Source of the DNA: Sphingomonas sp. 32-62-10
GTDB taxonomy: Bacteria > Pseudomonadota > Alphaproteobacteria > Sphingomonadales > Sphingomonadaceae
Direction: 5' to 3'
Length of the DNA stretch: 64,000 nt
NCBI GenBank assembly: GCA_002280555.1
Contig: NCEE01000005.1
Location: forward strand, 81,050 to 145,049
In this document: positions 35,191 through 45,150 of the stretch, piece after piece
Position numbering within the stretch: the first letter of the stretch is position 1
How the letters are laid out: each line of letters starts with the position of its first letter
Program-made: the position numbers and the translations under genes
The notes under the pieces: generated by a model
The model's input: only the letters and a program-made list of their open reading frames with translations
What the model was told of the DNA's origin: nothing
Databases searched by the model: none

Positions 35191-36251
35191 CAGGCCGGCA
35201 CCAGCCGAACATTGGCCGGCAACGCGTTCTTCTGCACCGGATGGACGTAGAGCCGCGCAAAGTTGACGCCTGCTATGGCGACATGCCCGATCTGCTTAAT
35301 CTTGCCGATGATGCCGCCCTGCGCCTTTGCCGCGTCGATCGCCAATGCCGTTTTGCGCATCCGCTCCAACCCGGCGCGGAAGGCCGGGCTGTCAGTGTCG
35401 AGCGTCATCGGGAACACCTGCTTGGTGATCTCCGAACAAACGCGGAAGACTTGGAAATCATAATCTTTGGGATCGATTCCCAGCGCCTTGTGGAATTGCG
35501 GGCGATTGTGGTCACGAACGTACATCGTCGCATAGACCGCCACGAGGAAGAAGCGGATCCAGAGCTTGTTGGCACCGGTCAGCAGCTTGGGATCGTTCCG
35601 CATCAGCAGCGCGAAGGCTTCGCCATGGCGGAACTCGTCGTTGCACCATTCCTCGAACCAATTGAAGATCGGGTGGAAGCGCAGCTCGGGGTGGCGCGCA
35701 AGGTGCCGGAAGATCGTGATGTAGCGCGCATAACCGATCTTTTCGGACAGATAGGTCGCGTAGAAAATGAACTTTGGCCGGAAATAGGTGTATTTCTTGG
35801 TTTTGGTCAGGAAGCTCAGGTCCACGCCGATTCCGGCATCCTTCAGCGTATCGTTGATGAAACCGGCATGGCGGCTTTCATCGCGACTCATCAGCCGGAA
35901 CAGCTGCTTGATATCGGGGTTCTTCGCGCGCTTTTGGATTTCTGCATAAAGGATGCAGCCGGAGAATTCGGCCGTCAGCGAACTGACCAGGAAATCGATG
36001 AATTCTTCACGCAAGCCATCGGGCAGGCTTTCGATGACGCCGTCAAACTGGTTGGTTCGCTTGAAATGCAGCTTGTTGGGATCGGCCACCATTTCCGCGA
36101 TCAGCTTGTCCCATTCGGCGCGCACAGGCGTAACGTCGATCTTGTCCATCGCGACATAATCGGTGGTGTAGAAACGCGGCGACAGCACGGTGTTTTCGCG
36201 CGCGATCGCCATCGTGTCGGGGGCGGCTTTGATGGGGGTAACGGCGTTCAT
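35187..36251 (-). CDS. acsF: Aerobic Mg-protoporphyrin IX monomethyl ester cyclase AcsF
   Basis: 354 residues, ferritin-like di-iron enzyme that forms ring E with O2. ExxH pairs E125/H128 (DESRH) and E206/H209 (DEFRH), plus E95 and E104, supply the iron ligands. Presence of acsF without bchE fits an obligately aerobic phototroph. Confidence 0.97.
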   Translation of the reverse strand: MNAVTPIKAAPDTMAIARENTVLSPRFYTTDYVAMDKIDVTPVRAEWDKLIAEMVADPNKLHFKRTNQFDGVIESLPDGLREEFIDFLVSSLTAEFSGCILYAEIQKRAKNPDIKQLFRLMSRDESRHAGFINDTLKDAGIGVDLSFLTKTKKYTYFRPKFIFYATYLSEKIGYARYITIFRHLARHPELRFHPIFNWFEEWCNDEFRHGEAFALLMRNDPKLLTGANKLWIRFFLVAVYATMYVRDHNRPQFHKALGIDPKDYDFQVFRVCSEITKQVFPMTLDTDSPAFRAGLERMRKTALAIDAAKAQGGIIGKIKQIGHVAIAGVNFARLYVHPVQKNALPANVRLVPAW

Positions 36252-36544
36252 GCGGTCCTCCGCGGCAGGAAGCTGACTTCGTAGAGTTCGGTCATCTCGA
36301 AGTGACCGGCGAACTTCGTCCAGAGGCGTTCGAATGCGTTCGCGCGCTCTACCGTGGCAATACGGTCAAACGTCGCACTTTCGCCAAAGCCGATCACGAT
36401 CGGATCGCCGTGCACCAACACCTTGTCGCCAGGATGGATGGCGATGCCACCGTCCAGTTCGACATGGGCATGGAAATGCTCATGGCTGTTTTCAATCTCG
36501 ATCCGGCAGGGTGTATCGAACCGGGTACGCGAAAGGGAAATCAC
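36248..36544 (-). CDS. Conserved PGC hypothetical between puhC and acsF
   Basis: 98 residues, soluble, no signal peptide. The middle (HFHAHVELDGGIAIHPGDKVLVHGDPI) looks like a small beta-barrel with several His residues. It overlaps both neighbours by four bases, so it is tightly co-translated with puhC and acsF. Function unknown; given the position it may help AcsF or RC assembly. Confidence 0.75.
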   Translation of the reverse strand: MISLSRTRFDTPCRIEIENSHEHFHAHVELDGGIAIHPGDKVLVHGDPIVIGFGESATFDRIATVERANAFERLWTKFAGHFEMTELYEVSFLPRRTA

Positions 36545-37029
36545 CGAGGAGTCTCCGGGCGGGTGAGGAGATCGTAGAACGTCGCCCGATTGGTCGTGCC
36601 GAACGCGTTGAGTTCAATTGAACGCCCCGTAACGGTATCCGTCAATGACAATTCACCATCTTTCCACAGCGTCAGATCGAACGGTGGCTTCGAATCGATA
36701 CCCTGCATCCGCCGCTCGCGGGCCAGGCCGCGCATGACGCCGCGAATGAAGCCGCTGTTGGTGCCCGGCTCGAGCAGCAAGGCAGTGCCACCGGTGCCAA
36801 CATCCTCAATGATCACGGCCCCGTCCGCCCGATCGCTGAACCGCAATTTGCGGGTTGCGACTGGCGCAACCTTTGTGGCTTCGCGCATCAGGACCGGTGA
36901 TGCGGATGGCGGGATCTGCGCGATGCGCGCGATGCTCGTCACCGTGATCGCCGATACCACTAGCAGGCCCGCCATCATCAGCGCGCCTTTGGGAACATCA
37001 ACATGATGGGAATGCGGGGCACTGGTCAT
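36541..37029 (-). CDS. puhC: Photosynthetic complex assembly protein PuhC
   Basis: 162 residues from ATG 37029, which overlaps the puhB stop. One N-terminal membrane helix (about residues 17-37) and a periplasmic domain with LRFSDRADGAVIIEDVGTG, as in PuhC. Needed for full RC-LH1 assembly in Rhodobacter. Confidence 0.88.
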   Translation of the reverse strand: MTSAPHSHHVDVPKGALMMAGLLVVSAITVTSIARIAQIPPSASPVLMREATKVAPVATRKLRFSDRADGAVIIEDVGTGGTALLLEPGTNSGFIRGVMRGLARERRMQGIDSKPPFDLTLWKDGELSLTDTVTGRSIELNAFGTTNRATFYDLLTRPETPR

Positions 37030-37679
37030 GCGGCGACTGCCTGATCTTCCGCCTTGTTGCGGCGGGTTGCGGTTTCGATAGGAACCACGCGGCCGTCGGT
37101 CTGGATCGACAGACATGCGCGGGCGAGCAATGTGGCGACTGCATCAACATCGGGCACGGCGCGCAGCATTGGCTGGGGTACGGTATAGTGCCAGGCGCGG
37201 GCATGTGGCCACAGCGCCGCATAGCCGAGCCGCTGTTCGCTGGTCAGCTTGATCGCGAGATCGCCGGTGCCGTGGGTGCGGTGGCGCAGATCAACATTGC
37301 CGATAATGTTGAGCGGCAGGTTGATGCATTTGGGCAGCGCCACGCCGAAACGCATCACAATGCGGCGATCGGTTAGTGTGTAGATCGTCGACCGTGCAAC
37401 CGCCCAGGCAAGCAGGTGGAGCAAGGCAACGCCAATCACGGCGCCCGCCACCGTGAGGCCGACCCCGGCAAGATCGGATGGCGCCTCAACCCCGCGCCAT
37501 ACCGCCGCACCCAGCGCGAACGCCGTCAGCGCCGCGAAATAGGCCGATACTGTCCCAGTATGAAACGCCGTCCGGGCCAAGACGCGCCAGTTTGGCGCGC
37601 CCTGCCAGATCATCGTCTCACCCTTGGGCAGGAAACCCGGCAGGCCGGGTACCGGCTCATTCTCATATTCCGTCATCAT
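37026..37679 (-). CDS. puhB: Photosynthetic complex assembly protein PuhB
   Basis: 217 residues; start ATG 37679 overlaps the puhA stop (37676 is an equally good ATG). N-terminal EPVPGLPGFLPKGETMIWQGAP is the PuhB signature, followed by two to three transmembrane helices and a PH-like domain. Assembly factor of the reaction centre. Confidence 0.9.
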   Translation of the reverse strand: MMTEYENEPVPGLPGFLPKGETMIWQGAPNWRVLARTAFHTGTVSAYFAALTAFALGAAVWRGVEAPSDLAGVGLTVAGAVIGVALLHLLAWAVARSTIYTLTDRRIVMRFGVALPKCINLPLNIIGNVDLRHRTHGTGDLAIKLTSEQRLGYAALWPHARAWHYTVPQPMLRAVPDVDAVATLLARACLSIQTDGRVVPIETATRRNKAEDQAVAA

Positions 37680-38449
37680 ATCAGCGGCTCCGAGCGGTCG
37701 GGCGTAGCATAGAGATAGCCGCCGCCGAAATAGGCCTGAACGCGCTCTTCTTCGTACATCGTGATGACGTCCGGGCTCTCGATGCCTGGCGCATCGGCGA
37801 ACTGCGCGGCGGTGATAGCCGTGGTCGTTACCGACTGGCGTCCCCGGCTGATCGAGGACATGAACATCGGTAACAGCACCTGGCGACCGCCAGTGGTGTC
37901 GACCTGCAGATAGCGGATCAGGCGATCGGCCTTGTCGACCCACACATCGCTGACCGTGCCGGCCTTGCGGCCATCGCAGCCCACGACGGTGTAGCCGCGT
38001 GGATCGGCATCCTGCCGGGCGATCGTAAAGCCGTGAGCGGCACCGATCGGGACGATGCGTGGATGGCCTTCCCAATCAAGATCGGGACGCTTGGCGCGTT
38101 CGGCAAAAGCGGCTGGGCCGACGCCATCAACCAGCGGATTGCCGGTTGGCTCGATCGGCGCACCTGCAAACCAATCCGACTTACGTGCGCCCGGCACTTC
38201 CAGCGGCTCGCGACCCTTTGTCGGTGCGCTCACCGTGCCATGGCCGAAGGGCAGCTTGAAGAACTTGGTGGGGGCGGTGAGGATCAGCCCGCCTTCGCCT
38301 TCCAAGCGGCCGGTGAGTTCATGCTCAAGCGGATAGCCCTCGCGCCGATCTTCGCGGCGCAGGTAGATCACCAGGCCAAGGAAGAAGATGAAAAAGGCAT
38401 CGAGCACAATCAGTGCGATATCGATTCCTTGGGTGACTTGGAGGTTCAT
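37676..38449 (-). CDS. puhA: Reaction centre H subunit PuhA
   Basis: 257 residues from ATG 38449. One N-terminal transmembrane helix (about 10-30) followed by YLRREDRREGYPL and a cytoplasmic PRC-barrel domain (GTVSDVWVDKADRLIRYLQV). Caps LM and shields QB. Confidence 0.97.
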   Translation of the reverse strand: MNLQVTQGIDIALIVLDAFFIFFLGLVIYLRREDRREGYPLEHELTGRLEGEGGLILTAPTKFFKLPFGHGTVSAPTKGREPLEVPGARKSDWFAGAPIEPTGNPLVDGVGPAAFAERAKRPDLDWEGHPRIVPIGAAHGFTIARQDADPRGYTVVGCDGRKAGTVSDVWVDKADRLIRYLQVDTTGGRQVLLPMFMSSISRGRQSVTTTAITAAQFADAPGIESPDVITMYEEERVQAYFGGGYLYATPDRSEPLI

Positions 38450-38471
38450 GGGAATTTCCTTCACATATCCG

Positions 38472-39890
38472 TCAAATGGGGAATTCGGTGAGGCCGAAGC
38501 GCGACGTCTGCGCCTTGTCTCTCCCGCGAACCAGCGGCCCCAGTGCCACCAGAGTCGCCAACAACAACACAATTTCCACAGCGTACACAAAGCCATAGCC
38601 AGTGGTCGGTGCCGCCAGCGTTGGGCCAAGATCGCGCGCGACCGCCGCCGCCGAGATCAGATCGCGCGCGAACGCGCCGATTGCGATGGCGAGACCCGCA
38701 CAGGTTGCCTGAACGGCGCCCCAGGCGCCAAGCGCGAGGCCTGCATGGTCTTCGTCCGAAAGCGCCATGGCGGCAGTCAGCGTGCCGACCGAGAACATCC
38801 CGGCACCAAAGCCGATCGCCGCGGCACCCATCGCCAGCAGCGGAGGGGAACCGATCGGGCCGGCGAACAGCACCATCATGAAAGCAAAAATACCGGCGAC
38901 GCCGCCGAAGCCGGCCAAGCGATGCGGTTCCGCACCGCGGCTGAGCTGGCGTCCTGCCAGCGAAAAGCCGGTCAGCATGCCCATCGCCCACAGCGCCGTC
39001 AGTGACGTCGTCGCGCCGACGGAAAGTCCGAGAATCTGGCCACCATAGGGTTCCAACAGTACATCCTGCATGCTGAAAGCGGCCGAGCCGAGCCCGACCG
39101 CGACCAGCAGCCGCATCGTCTTTGGCCGGGCAATGAAGATCGCCCAAGCCCGGTTGAATGAGGGGCGGGGGGCGGTGGAGCTGGTCGCCGCGCGGTTGCG
39201 GGCTTCCTGCTTCCACAGCGCAATCACGTTCAGCACCACGGTCATCACCGAGACGGTGGAGACGATCTGCACCAGCCGCGTCGCTGAGAAATCGACAAGC
39301 AACTGGCCGATCACCAGCGCGCTGATCATCATACCGACGAGCAGCATGACATAGAGCAGCGCAACGACACGCGGGCGGGTTTCGTCGGTGGCGAGATCAG
39401 TGGCGAGCGCCAGCCCGGCGGTCTGGGTGGTGTGCATCCCGGCGCCGATGAACAGGAACGCGAGTGCCGCGGCAATTTGACCGCTAAGCGCCGACCCCTG
39501 GCCACCGCCGGACATCACCAGCAGCGCGAAGGGCAGGATCGCGAAGCCGCCGAACTGCAGCAAGGTGCCGAACCAGATATAGGGCACGCGCTTCCAGCCG
39601 AGCACCGAGCGGTGATGATCGGATTTGAAGCCGATCAATGCCCGCAACGGTGCGAACAGCAGCGGGAGCGATACCATCGCCGCAACGACTGAGCCTGACA
39701 TGCCGAGCTCGACGATCATCACGCGGTTGAGCGTGCCGGTGAGCAGCACTGCCGCCATGCCGACCGAAACCTGAAATAGCGACAGCCGCAACAACCGGCT
39801 CAGCGGCAAATCCTTGCTCGCCGCATCGGCAAAGGGCAGGAATTTCGTGCCTGCCGTCATCCAGAACTTGGTCGTCGCAGCAGGCTTCAT
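38472..39890 (-). CDS. lhaA: LH1 assembly protein LhaA (PucC family)
   Basis: 472 residues, 12 transmembrane helices, major-facilitator fold. LRLSLFQVSVGMAAVLLTGTLNRVMIVEL and QDVLLEPYGGQILGLSV are PucC/LhaA signatures. Needed to insert or load LH1 antenna. A second family member lies at 52193-53557. Confidence 0.93.
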   Translation of the reverse strand: MKPAATTKFWMTAGTKFLPFADAASKDLPLSRLLRLSLFQVSVGMAAVLLTGTLNRVMIVELGMSGSVVAAMVSLPLLFAPLRALIGFKSDHHRSVLGWKRVPYIWFGTLLQFGGFAILPFALLVMSGGGQGSALSGQIAAALAFLFIGAGMHTTQTAGLALATDLATDETRPRVVALLYVMLLVGMMISALVIGQLLVDFSATRLVQIVSTVSVMTVVLNVIALWKQEARNRAATSSTAPRPSFNRAWAIFIARPKTMRLLVAVGLGSAAFSMQDVLLEPYGGQILGLSVGATTSLTALWAMGMLTGFSLAGRQLSRGAEPHRLAGFGGVAGIFAFMMVLFAGPIGSPPLLAMGAAAIGFGAGMFSVGTLTAAMALSDEDHAGLALGAWGAVQATCAGLAIAIGAFARDLISAAAVARDLGPTLAAPTTGYGFVYAVEIVLLLATLVALGPLVRGRDKAQTSRFGLTEFPI

Positions 39891-40576
39891 CCCAGCAGCA
39901 CCTCCAGGGCGTGGCTGGTGTAGAACCCACCCGAAACCTTGCGATCGCGGCCAAGCGTCGCTGTCGGGACGGCGTTCTTGATCAGCGTGCGGAGCAGGCG
40001 TTCGCGCACCGGGATGATCGCGGGTGAGCGATCACTGCGCGGGAACAACCGCCCCATGCCAAGCGCGACCATCAGCAATGGTGTCTGCGGGGCAAAGGTG
40101 AACACCATCGATCCCCGGGTACGGTCAGACAGGCCGCGGATCACCTCGACAATATCGAACGCCTTGTAATGAATGAGCGAGTCCATGGCGACGACATGAT
40201 CGAAGCTGCCAAGCGCCGGATCGAGCATGTCACCTACGCGCCAATCGATCGTCAGTCCTTGCGGTGCCCGTTTCCGGGCGATTTCAACCAGGCTGCCCGC
40301 CACATCGATCGCAACGACCTCCGCCCCGCGCTGCGCCGCTTCCACCGCCAGCGCGCCGGTGCCGCAACCGGCATCGAGCAGCCTTAAGCCCGTCATGTCG
40401 GCGGGCAACCACGACAGCAACGTATCGCGCATTTCATTACGACCGGCGCGCACGGTCGCCCGCACCCCGCTGACCGGCGCGTCGCTGGTCAGCTGTTCCC
40501 AGGCCTTGCTCGCGGTTTTGTCGAAATAGGTTTCGAGCTTGCCGCGATAGTCAGAATAGGTCGCCGTCTGCGTCAT
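39887..40576 (-). CDS. bchM: Mg-protoporphyrin IX O-methyltransferase BchM
   Basis: 229 residues. SAM motif LLDAGCGTGALAVEAA at about residues 65-80 and the BchM-specific FPRSDRSPAI near residue 182. Makes the monomethyl ester that AcsF cyclises. Confidence 0.96.
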   Translation of the reverse strand: MTQTATYSDYRGKLETYFDKTASKAWEQLTSDAPVSGVRATVRAGRNEMRDTLLSWLPADMTGLRLLDAGCGTGALAVEAAQRGAEVVAIDVAGSLVEIARKRAPQGLTIDWRVGDMLDPALGSFDHVVAMDSLIHYKAFDIVEVIRGLSDRTRGSMVFTFAPQTPLLMVALGMGRLFPRSDRSPAIIPVRERLLRTLIKNAVPTATLGRDRKVSGGFYTSHALEVLLG

Positions 40577-41463
40577 TCGAACCCCAGAAATTCAAAGATC
40601 TCGCGATCCTTCATCGGCATCGCTTCGAGCGGATCGGTGCCTGCCCAGAGTTGGGCAGCAAGCCGCTTATACTCGAGGCAGGCGGCATCGACGGCCGGTG
40701 ACGATGGCATTTCGAACAACGTGCATTTCTTCAGGCGGCTGCGGCGAATCTCATCGAGATCGGGGAAATGTGCGAGCCGTTTCAGCCCGGTGGCCTCATT
40801 GAAACGGTCAATCTCATCGGTTGCCGCCGAACGGTTGGCGATCACGCCCGCCATCCGGACGTCGTAATTCTTCGACTTCGCCTTAATGGCGGCGACGATG
40901 CGGTTCATCGCAAAGATGCTGTCGAAATCATTGGCAGCAACCACCACGGCGCGTTCGGCATGTTGCAACGGCGCCGCAAAGCCACCGCACACCACATCGC
41001 CAAGCACGTCGAAGATGACGACATCGGTTTCTTCGAGCAGATGATGCTGTTTGAGCAATTTCACCGTCTGGCCGACGACATAACCGCCGCAACCCGTGCC
41101 TGCGGGCGGACCGCCAGCCTCGACGCACATCACGCCGTTAAAGCCTTCAAACATGTAATCTTCCGGCCGGAGTTCCTCGGCGTGGAAATTCACCGTTTCG
41201 AGCACGTCGATGACGGTCGGCATCAGCTTCTTGGTCAGCGTGAAGGTGCTGTCATGCTTGGGATCGCAGCCGATCTGCAGCACGCGCTTGCCAAGCAGCG
41301 ATAGCGCGGCGGACAGGTTCGACGACGTTGTCGATTTGCCGATGCCGCCCTTGCCGTAAATGGCGAAGACCTTTGCATTGCCGATGCGATCGGCGGGATC
41401 CATGCGGACCTGAACGGAGCCTTCGCCATCGGTGCCACGGACTGGTGGGTCGAGTAGAGCCAT
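40573..41463 (-). CDS. bchL: Dark-operative protochlorophyllide reductase iron protein BchL
   Basis: 296 residues. P-loop GKGGIGKST at residues 37-45, [4Fe-4S] cysteines C125 and C159. Passes electrons to BchNB. Confidence 0.97.
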   Translation of the reverse strand: MALLDPPVRGTDGEGSVQVRMDPADRIGNAKVFAIYGKGGIGKSTTSSNLSAALSLLGKRVLQIGCDPKHDSTFTLTKKLMPTVIDVLETVNFHAEELRPEDYMFEGFNGVMCVEAGGPPAGTGCGGYVVGQTVKLLKQHHLLEETDVVIFDVLGDVVCGGFAAPLQHAERAVVVAANDFDSIFAMNRIVAAIKAKSKNYDVRMAGVIANRSAATDEIDRFNEATGLKRLAHFPDLDEIRRSRLKKCTLFEMPSSPAVDAACLEYKRLAAQLWAGTDPLEAMPMKDREIFEFLGFE

Positions 41464-41475
41464 GTGTGTTTTTCC

Positions 41476-44400
41476 TTAAGCCGCGACAGCCACGACACCC
41501 TCGAGACGATCCTCGAGTTCATCGCTGGCGGCGTGGAGTGCTGCAAGAGTAGCTTCGTCGGGTGACCAGTATTTGCGTTCCACCGCTTCGATCAGGCGGT
41601 TGGCGACGCGGGCAGAGGCGCGCGGGTTGAGCGCGGCGATCCTCTCGCGCATTTCGGCATCGAGCACATAGGTTTCGCTGATGCGCTGATAGACCCAGGG
41701 ATCGACCTCCCCTGTCGTGGCGGACCAGCCCATGGTTGTTGTGACATGGCCCTCAATCGTGCGAACGCCTTCGTAACCGTGCTTGAGCAAACCTTCGGTC
41801 CAGACGGGATTGAGGATTCGCGTGCGGGTTTCGAGCGCGACTTGTTCCTGCAAGGAACGGACCTTGCCCGAGCCCTGTGTCTGATCGCCAATATAAACGG
41901 GCGCGGTGGCACCGCCCTTGGCGCGGGTGACGGCGCGGCTGATGCCACCCAGCGTATCGACATACTGATCGATCGTTGTGATGCCGAGTTCGACGCTTTC
42001 GAGGTTCTGATAGGCGCAATCGACGGTTTTGAGCGCGGAAGCGAGGATCGCTGCCTGGCGAACGGGCACGCCCTTTACGCCGTAAGCAAAGCCCTTTTGC
42101 CGTTCGAAACTGTCGGCAAGTTCGTTCGGATCGGTCCAGGCGCCATCGTCGATCATCAGATTGACGTTGGCGCCGTAAGCACCCTCTGCATTCGAGAAGA
42201 CGCGCAGCGCTGCGGTTTCGAGATCGCAGCCATGCTCGGCCTGATGCGAGAGCGCGTGACGGCGGACGAAGTTCATCTCCTCTGGCTCATCGGCTTGGGC
42301 GGCGAGCAGGGCGGCTTCGGCCATCATCCGCGTCTGTAGTGGCAGCAAGTCGCGGAACACGCCGGATAGCGTTACAATCACGTCGATGCGCGGACGCCCG
42401 AGTTCTTCGAGCGGGATCAATTCGGCGCCGGCAAGGCGGCTATAGCTGTCGAAGCGTGGCCGCGCGCCGATCAGCGCCATCACCTGGGCGATCTGCGCGC
42501 CCTCGCTCTTCAGATTGTCCGTGCCCCACAGCACCATCGCGACGGTTTCGGGCAGGTGCCCTGAGTCAGCCACGCTGCGATCGATCAGGCGCTGCGCCTG
42601 CTCGGCGCCATCCTTCACCGCGAATGCAGAAGGAAGGCGGAAAGGATCGAAGCCGTGAATGTTGCGCCCGGTCGGCAGGATCTCGGGGTTGCGCAGGATG
42701 TCGCCTCCCGAAACCGGGTGGATGTACGTACCGTTCAGCGCCGCGATCAGGCCATCGAGTTCGTGGTTTGTTGCCAGCGCCTTGTCGAGCGCGGCCATGT
42801 CTTTCAGCAGCGGCGTATCGAGCTTCAGTTTGCCATCGACTAGCGCCTCGACGGTGTCGCGCGCCATCGGCTGATCGCGACCCTCGGCAGAGGCGAGGAT
42901 CATGTCGATCCGCTCTTCGCGGGTCGCGGCGAGACCGGCGACATGCAGCCCTTGTGGGATAAGTTCGCGCTCAATTTCGTAGAGCTTGGCAGCGAGCGCG
43001 CTGACGTCGCTGCCGTCAAGATCGAGCGCCTCAGCCTGCACAGCAATCATTTCGGCAAGCGGCGCAGCTTGTTCATCACCCGGCTGCATATTGCGCCAGC
43101 GATCGACCGATGCCTTCAGGTCGGCAAGGCCCTTGTACACGCCCGAATTGGTGAGGGCAGGGGTGAGATAACTGACCAAGGTCGCGCCCGAACGGCGCTT
43201 GGCGAGCACGCCTTCGGACGGGTTGTTCGCGGCATAGAGATAGATGTTCGGCATGTCGCCGATCAGCCGATCGGGCCAGCAATCGGCGGTCAGCCCGGTC
43301 TGCTTGCCGGGCATGAACTCAAGCGACCCGTGCGTGCCGAAATGCAGCACGGCATGTGCTTTGAAATCCTCGCGCAGCCAGCGGTAGAAGGCGGCGAAGG
43401 CGTGTGTCGGCGCGAAGCGGCCCTCGAACAGCAGCCGCATCGGATCACCCTCAATGCCGAGCGCTGGCTGGATGCCGATGAACACATTGCCGAACTGCGC
43501 ACCCAGGATCTGCACCGAAGTGCCGTCAGACTGGAGCTTGCCGGGGGCAGGCCCCCAGCTTGCCTCGATCTCGTTGAGCCAGGTTTCGCGGGCGACGATC
43601 GTGTCGGCGCTGACCTTGGCATGGACATTGGCTTCGGTGCCGTAGCGCGATGCATTGCCGCCCAGGATCGCCTCGCGAAGATCATCGACCGTGGCAGGAA
43701 TTTCGACGTCATAGCCTTCGAGGCGAAGCCGGGTGAGCGTGGCGTGGAGTGATTCGAACACGGCCAGGAACTGTGCGGTGCCGGCGGCGCCGGCATTGGG
43801 CGGGAAGTTGAACAGTACGATCGCGACGCGGCGCTCTGCCTCGCTCGCGCGGCGCAGTTCGATCATTTTCAGCACGCGCCCGGCCAGTGCTTCAGCACGC
43901 TCGCTGCAGCTTTCCATCTGGCGCACCGCACCCGTGGCGTGGAAGGTGCACCCGCGCTGGCAGCCGGTGCAGGCTGTGCCGCTGCCGTCCGAACGACCCC
44001 CGAACACCATCGGCTGGGTACCGCCGTCCAGCTCCGGGATCGCGATCATCATCGTCGATTCGAGCGGCAACAAGCCCTGGCGGTTTGCACCCCAGGCTTG
44101 GAGCGTCTGGAACTCGACGGGGTGGGCAGCGATATAGGGGCGATCAAGCTTGGTCAGGATCGCTTCGGCGGCCGCCGTGTCGTTATAAGCAGGGCCGCCG
44201 ACCAGGCTGAACCCGGTGAGGTTGACGACCGCATCAACGGTCGATTTGCCGTCCTTCATGAACAGGTTTTCGATCGCGGGGCGACCATCAAGACCGCCAG
44301 CGAAAGCAGGGATCACATCGAGCCCGCGCGCTTCCATCGCGGAAATCACGCCATCGTAATGCGCTGCATCCTTGGCGAGCACATAGGAGCGCAGCATCAA

Positions 44401-45150
44401 CAGGCCGACGGTGCCCTTGGTGCCATTGCGGCGGGGCAGGGCGCTGATCGATTCAGCCATGCGCTGCGGGATCGCAGGGTGATAGACGCCGACCTCGGGA
44501 TATTCGCGCGGCGCGGCGGCCTTCATCGTGCCGCGCAGGCTCTGGCGCGGGCCACTGGCGTACCGATCGATCAGCGCGCGGATCAAGTCCACGATATTGT
44601 CGTCGCTGCCCGCCAGCCAATATTGCAGCGTCAGGAAATAGGCGCGCACATCCTGCGCGGTGCCGGGGACGAATTTCAGCAGCTTGGGCAGGCGGCGCAG
44701 GATCGCCATCTGGCCGGCGCCCGAGCTTGCGCCGGACTTGTTGGTGCCGCGCAGCTTCTTGATGAGCGCGAGCATGCCCGTCGCGGGCTTGTCCATCCGG
44801 TAGTCACCCATCCGGGTGAGCTTGACGATATCCCCGGCAGACATCAGTCCGACGATCGCATCACAGGCTTCGCGACGTTCGATCAGTTGCGGAAGCACGG
44901 CGCGAATATGATCTTCAAGGAACAACATCGTGCACAGGATGATATCACCGCGCAGAATGTCTGCCCGCGCCGCTTCCAGCGTCTCGGGCTTTTCTTCCCA
45001 ATCGGCAGCGGCATGAAAGCCGATCGTCACGCCTGACCCAGCCTGGTCGAATTGTCGTTGTGCGCGCTGGAATGCCCCCGAAAGATGGTTGTCGAGCGTG
45101 ATGACGACAACACGAACCGGCGTGGTGGGAGCGGGGACATTAGCGCGCAT
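41476..45150 (-). CDS. bchH: Mg-chelatase catalytic subunit BchH
   Basis: 1224 residues from ATG 45150. CobN/Mg-chelatase family; binds protoporphyrin IX (HFGTHGSLEFMPGKQTGL, residues near 610). A cysteine cluster TACTGCQRGC lies about residue 410. Full length and intact, so the chelatase problem is restricted to bchI. Overlaps bchB by 11 bases. Confidence 0.97.
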   Translation of the reverse strand: MRANVPAPTTPVRVVVITLDNHLSGAFQRAQRQFDQAGSGVTIGFHAAADWEEKPETLEAARADILRGDIILCTMLFLEDHIRAVLPQLIERREACDAIVGLMSAGDIVKLTRMGDYRMDKPATGMLALIKKLRGTNKSGASSGAGQMAILRRLPKLLKFVPGTAQDVRAYFLTLQYWLAGSDDNIVDLIRALIDRYASGPRQSLRGTMKAAAPREYPEVGVYHPAIPQRMAESISALPRRNGTKGTVGLLMLRSYVLAKDAAHYDGVISAMEARGLDVIPAFAGGLDGRPAIENLFMKDGKSTVDAVVNLTGFSLVGGPAYNDTAAAEAILTKLDRPYIAAHPVEFQTLQAWGANRQGLLPLESTMMIAIPELDGGTQPMVFGGRSDGSGTACTGCQRGCTFHATGAVRQMESCSERAEALAGRVLKMIELRRASEAERRVAIVLFNFPPNAGAAGTAQFLAVFESLHATLTRLRLEGYDVEIPATVDDLREAILGGNASRYGTEANVHAKVSADTIVARETWLNEIEASWGPAPGKLQSDGTSVQILGAQFGNVFIGIQPALGIEGDPMRLLFEGRFAPTHAFAAFYRWLREDFKAHAVLHFGTHGSLEFMPGKQTGLTADCWPDRLIGDMPNIYLYAANNPSEGVLAKRRSGATLVSYLTPALTNSGVYKGLADLKASVDRWRNMQPGDEQAAPLAEMIAVQAEALDLDGSDVSALAAKLYEIERELIPQGLHVAGLAATREERIDMILASAEGRDQPMARDTVEALVDGKLKLDTPLLKDMAALDKALATNHELDGLIAALNGTYIHPVSGGDILRNPEILPTGRNIHGFDPFRLPSAFAVKDGAEQAQRLIDRSVADSGHLPETVAMVLWGTDNLKSEGAQIAQVMALIGARPRFDSYSRLAGAELIPLEELGRPRIDVIVTLSGVFRDLLPLQTRMMAEAALLAAQADEPEEMNFVRRHALSHQAEHGCDLETAALRVFSNAEGAYGANVNLMIDDGAWTDPNELADSFERQKGFAYGVKGVPVRQAAILASALKTVDCAYQNLESVELGITTIDQYVDTLGGISRAVTRAKGGATAPVYIGDQTQGSGKVRSLQEQVALETRTRILNPVWTEGLLKHGYEGVRTIEGHVTTTMGWSATTGEVDPWVYQRISETYVLDAEMRERIAALNPRASARVANRLIEAVERKYWSPDEATLAALHAASDELEDRLEGVVAVAA

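Noticed and set aside
36541..38075. A 349-residue fused puhB
   Set aside because: The first 132 codons of that frame are the shadow of puhA; PuhB proper starts at 37679 next to the puhA stop.
43900..43990. Cysteine cluster in bchH as an inserted domain
   Set aside because: Region is in frame and BchH-like on both sides; I cannot show that it is foreign.
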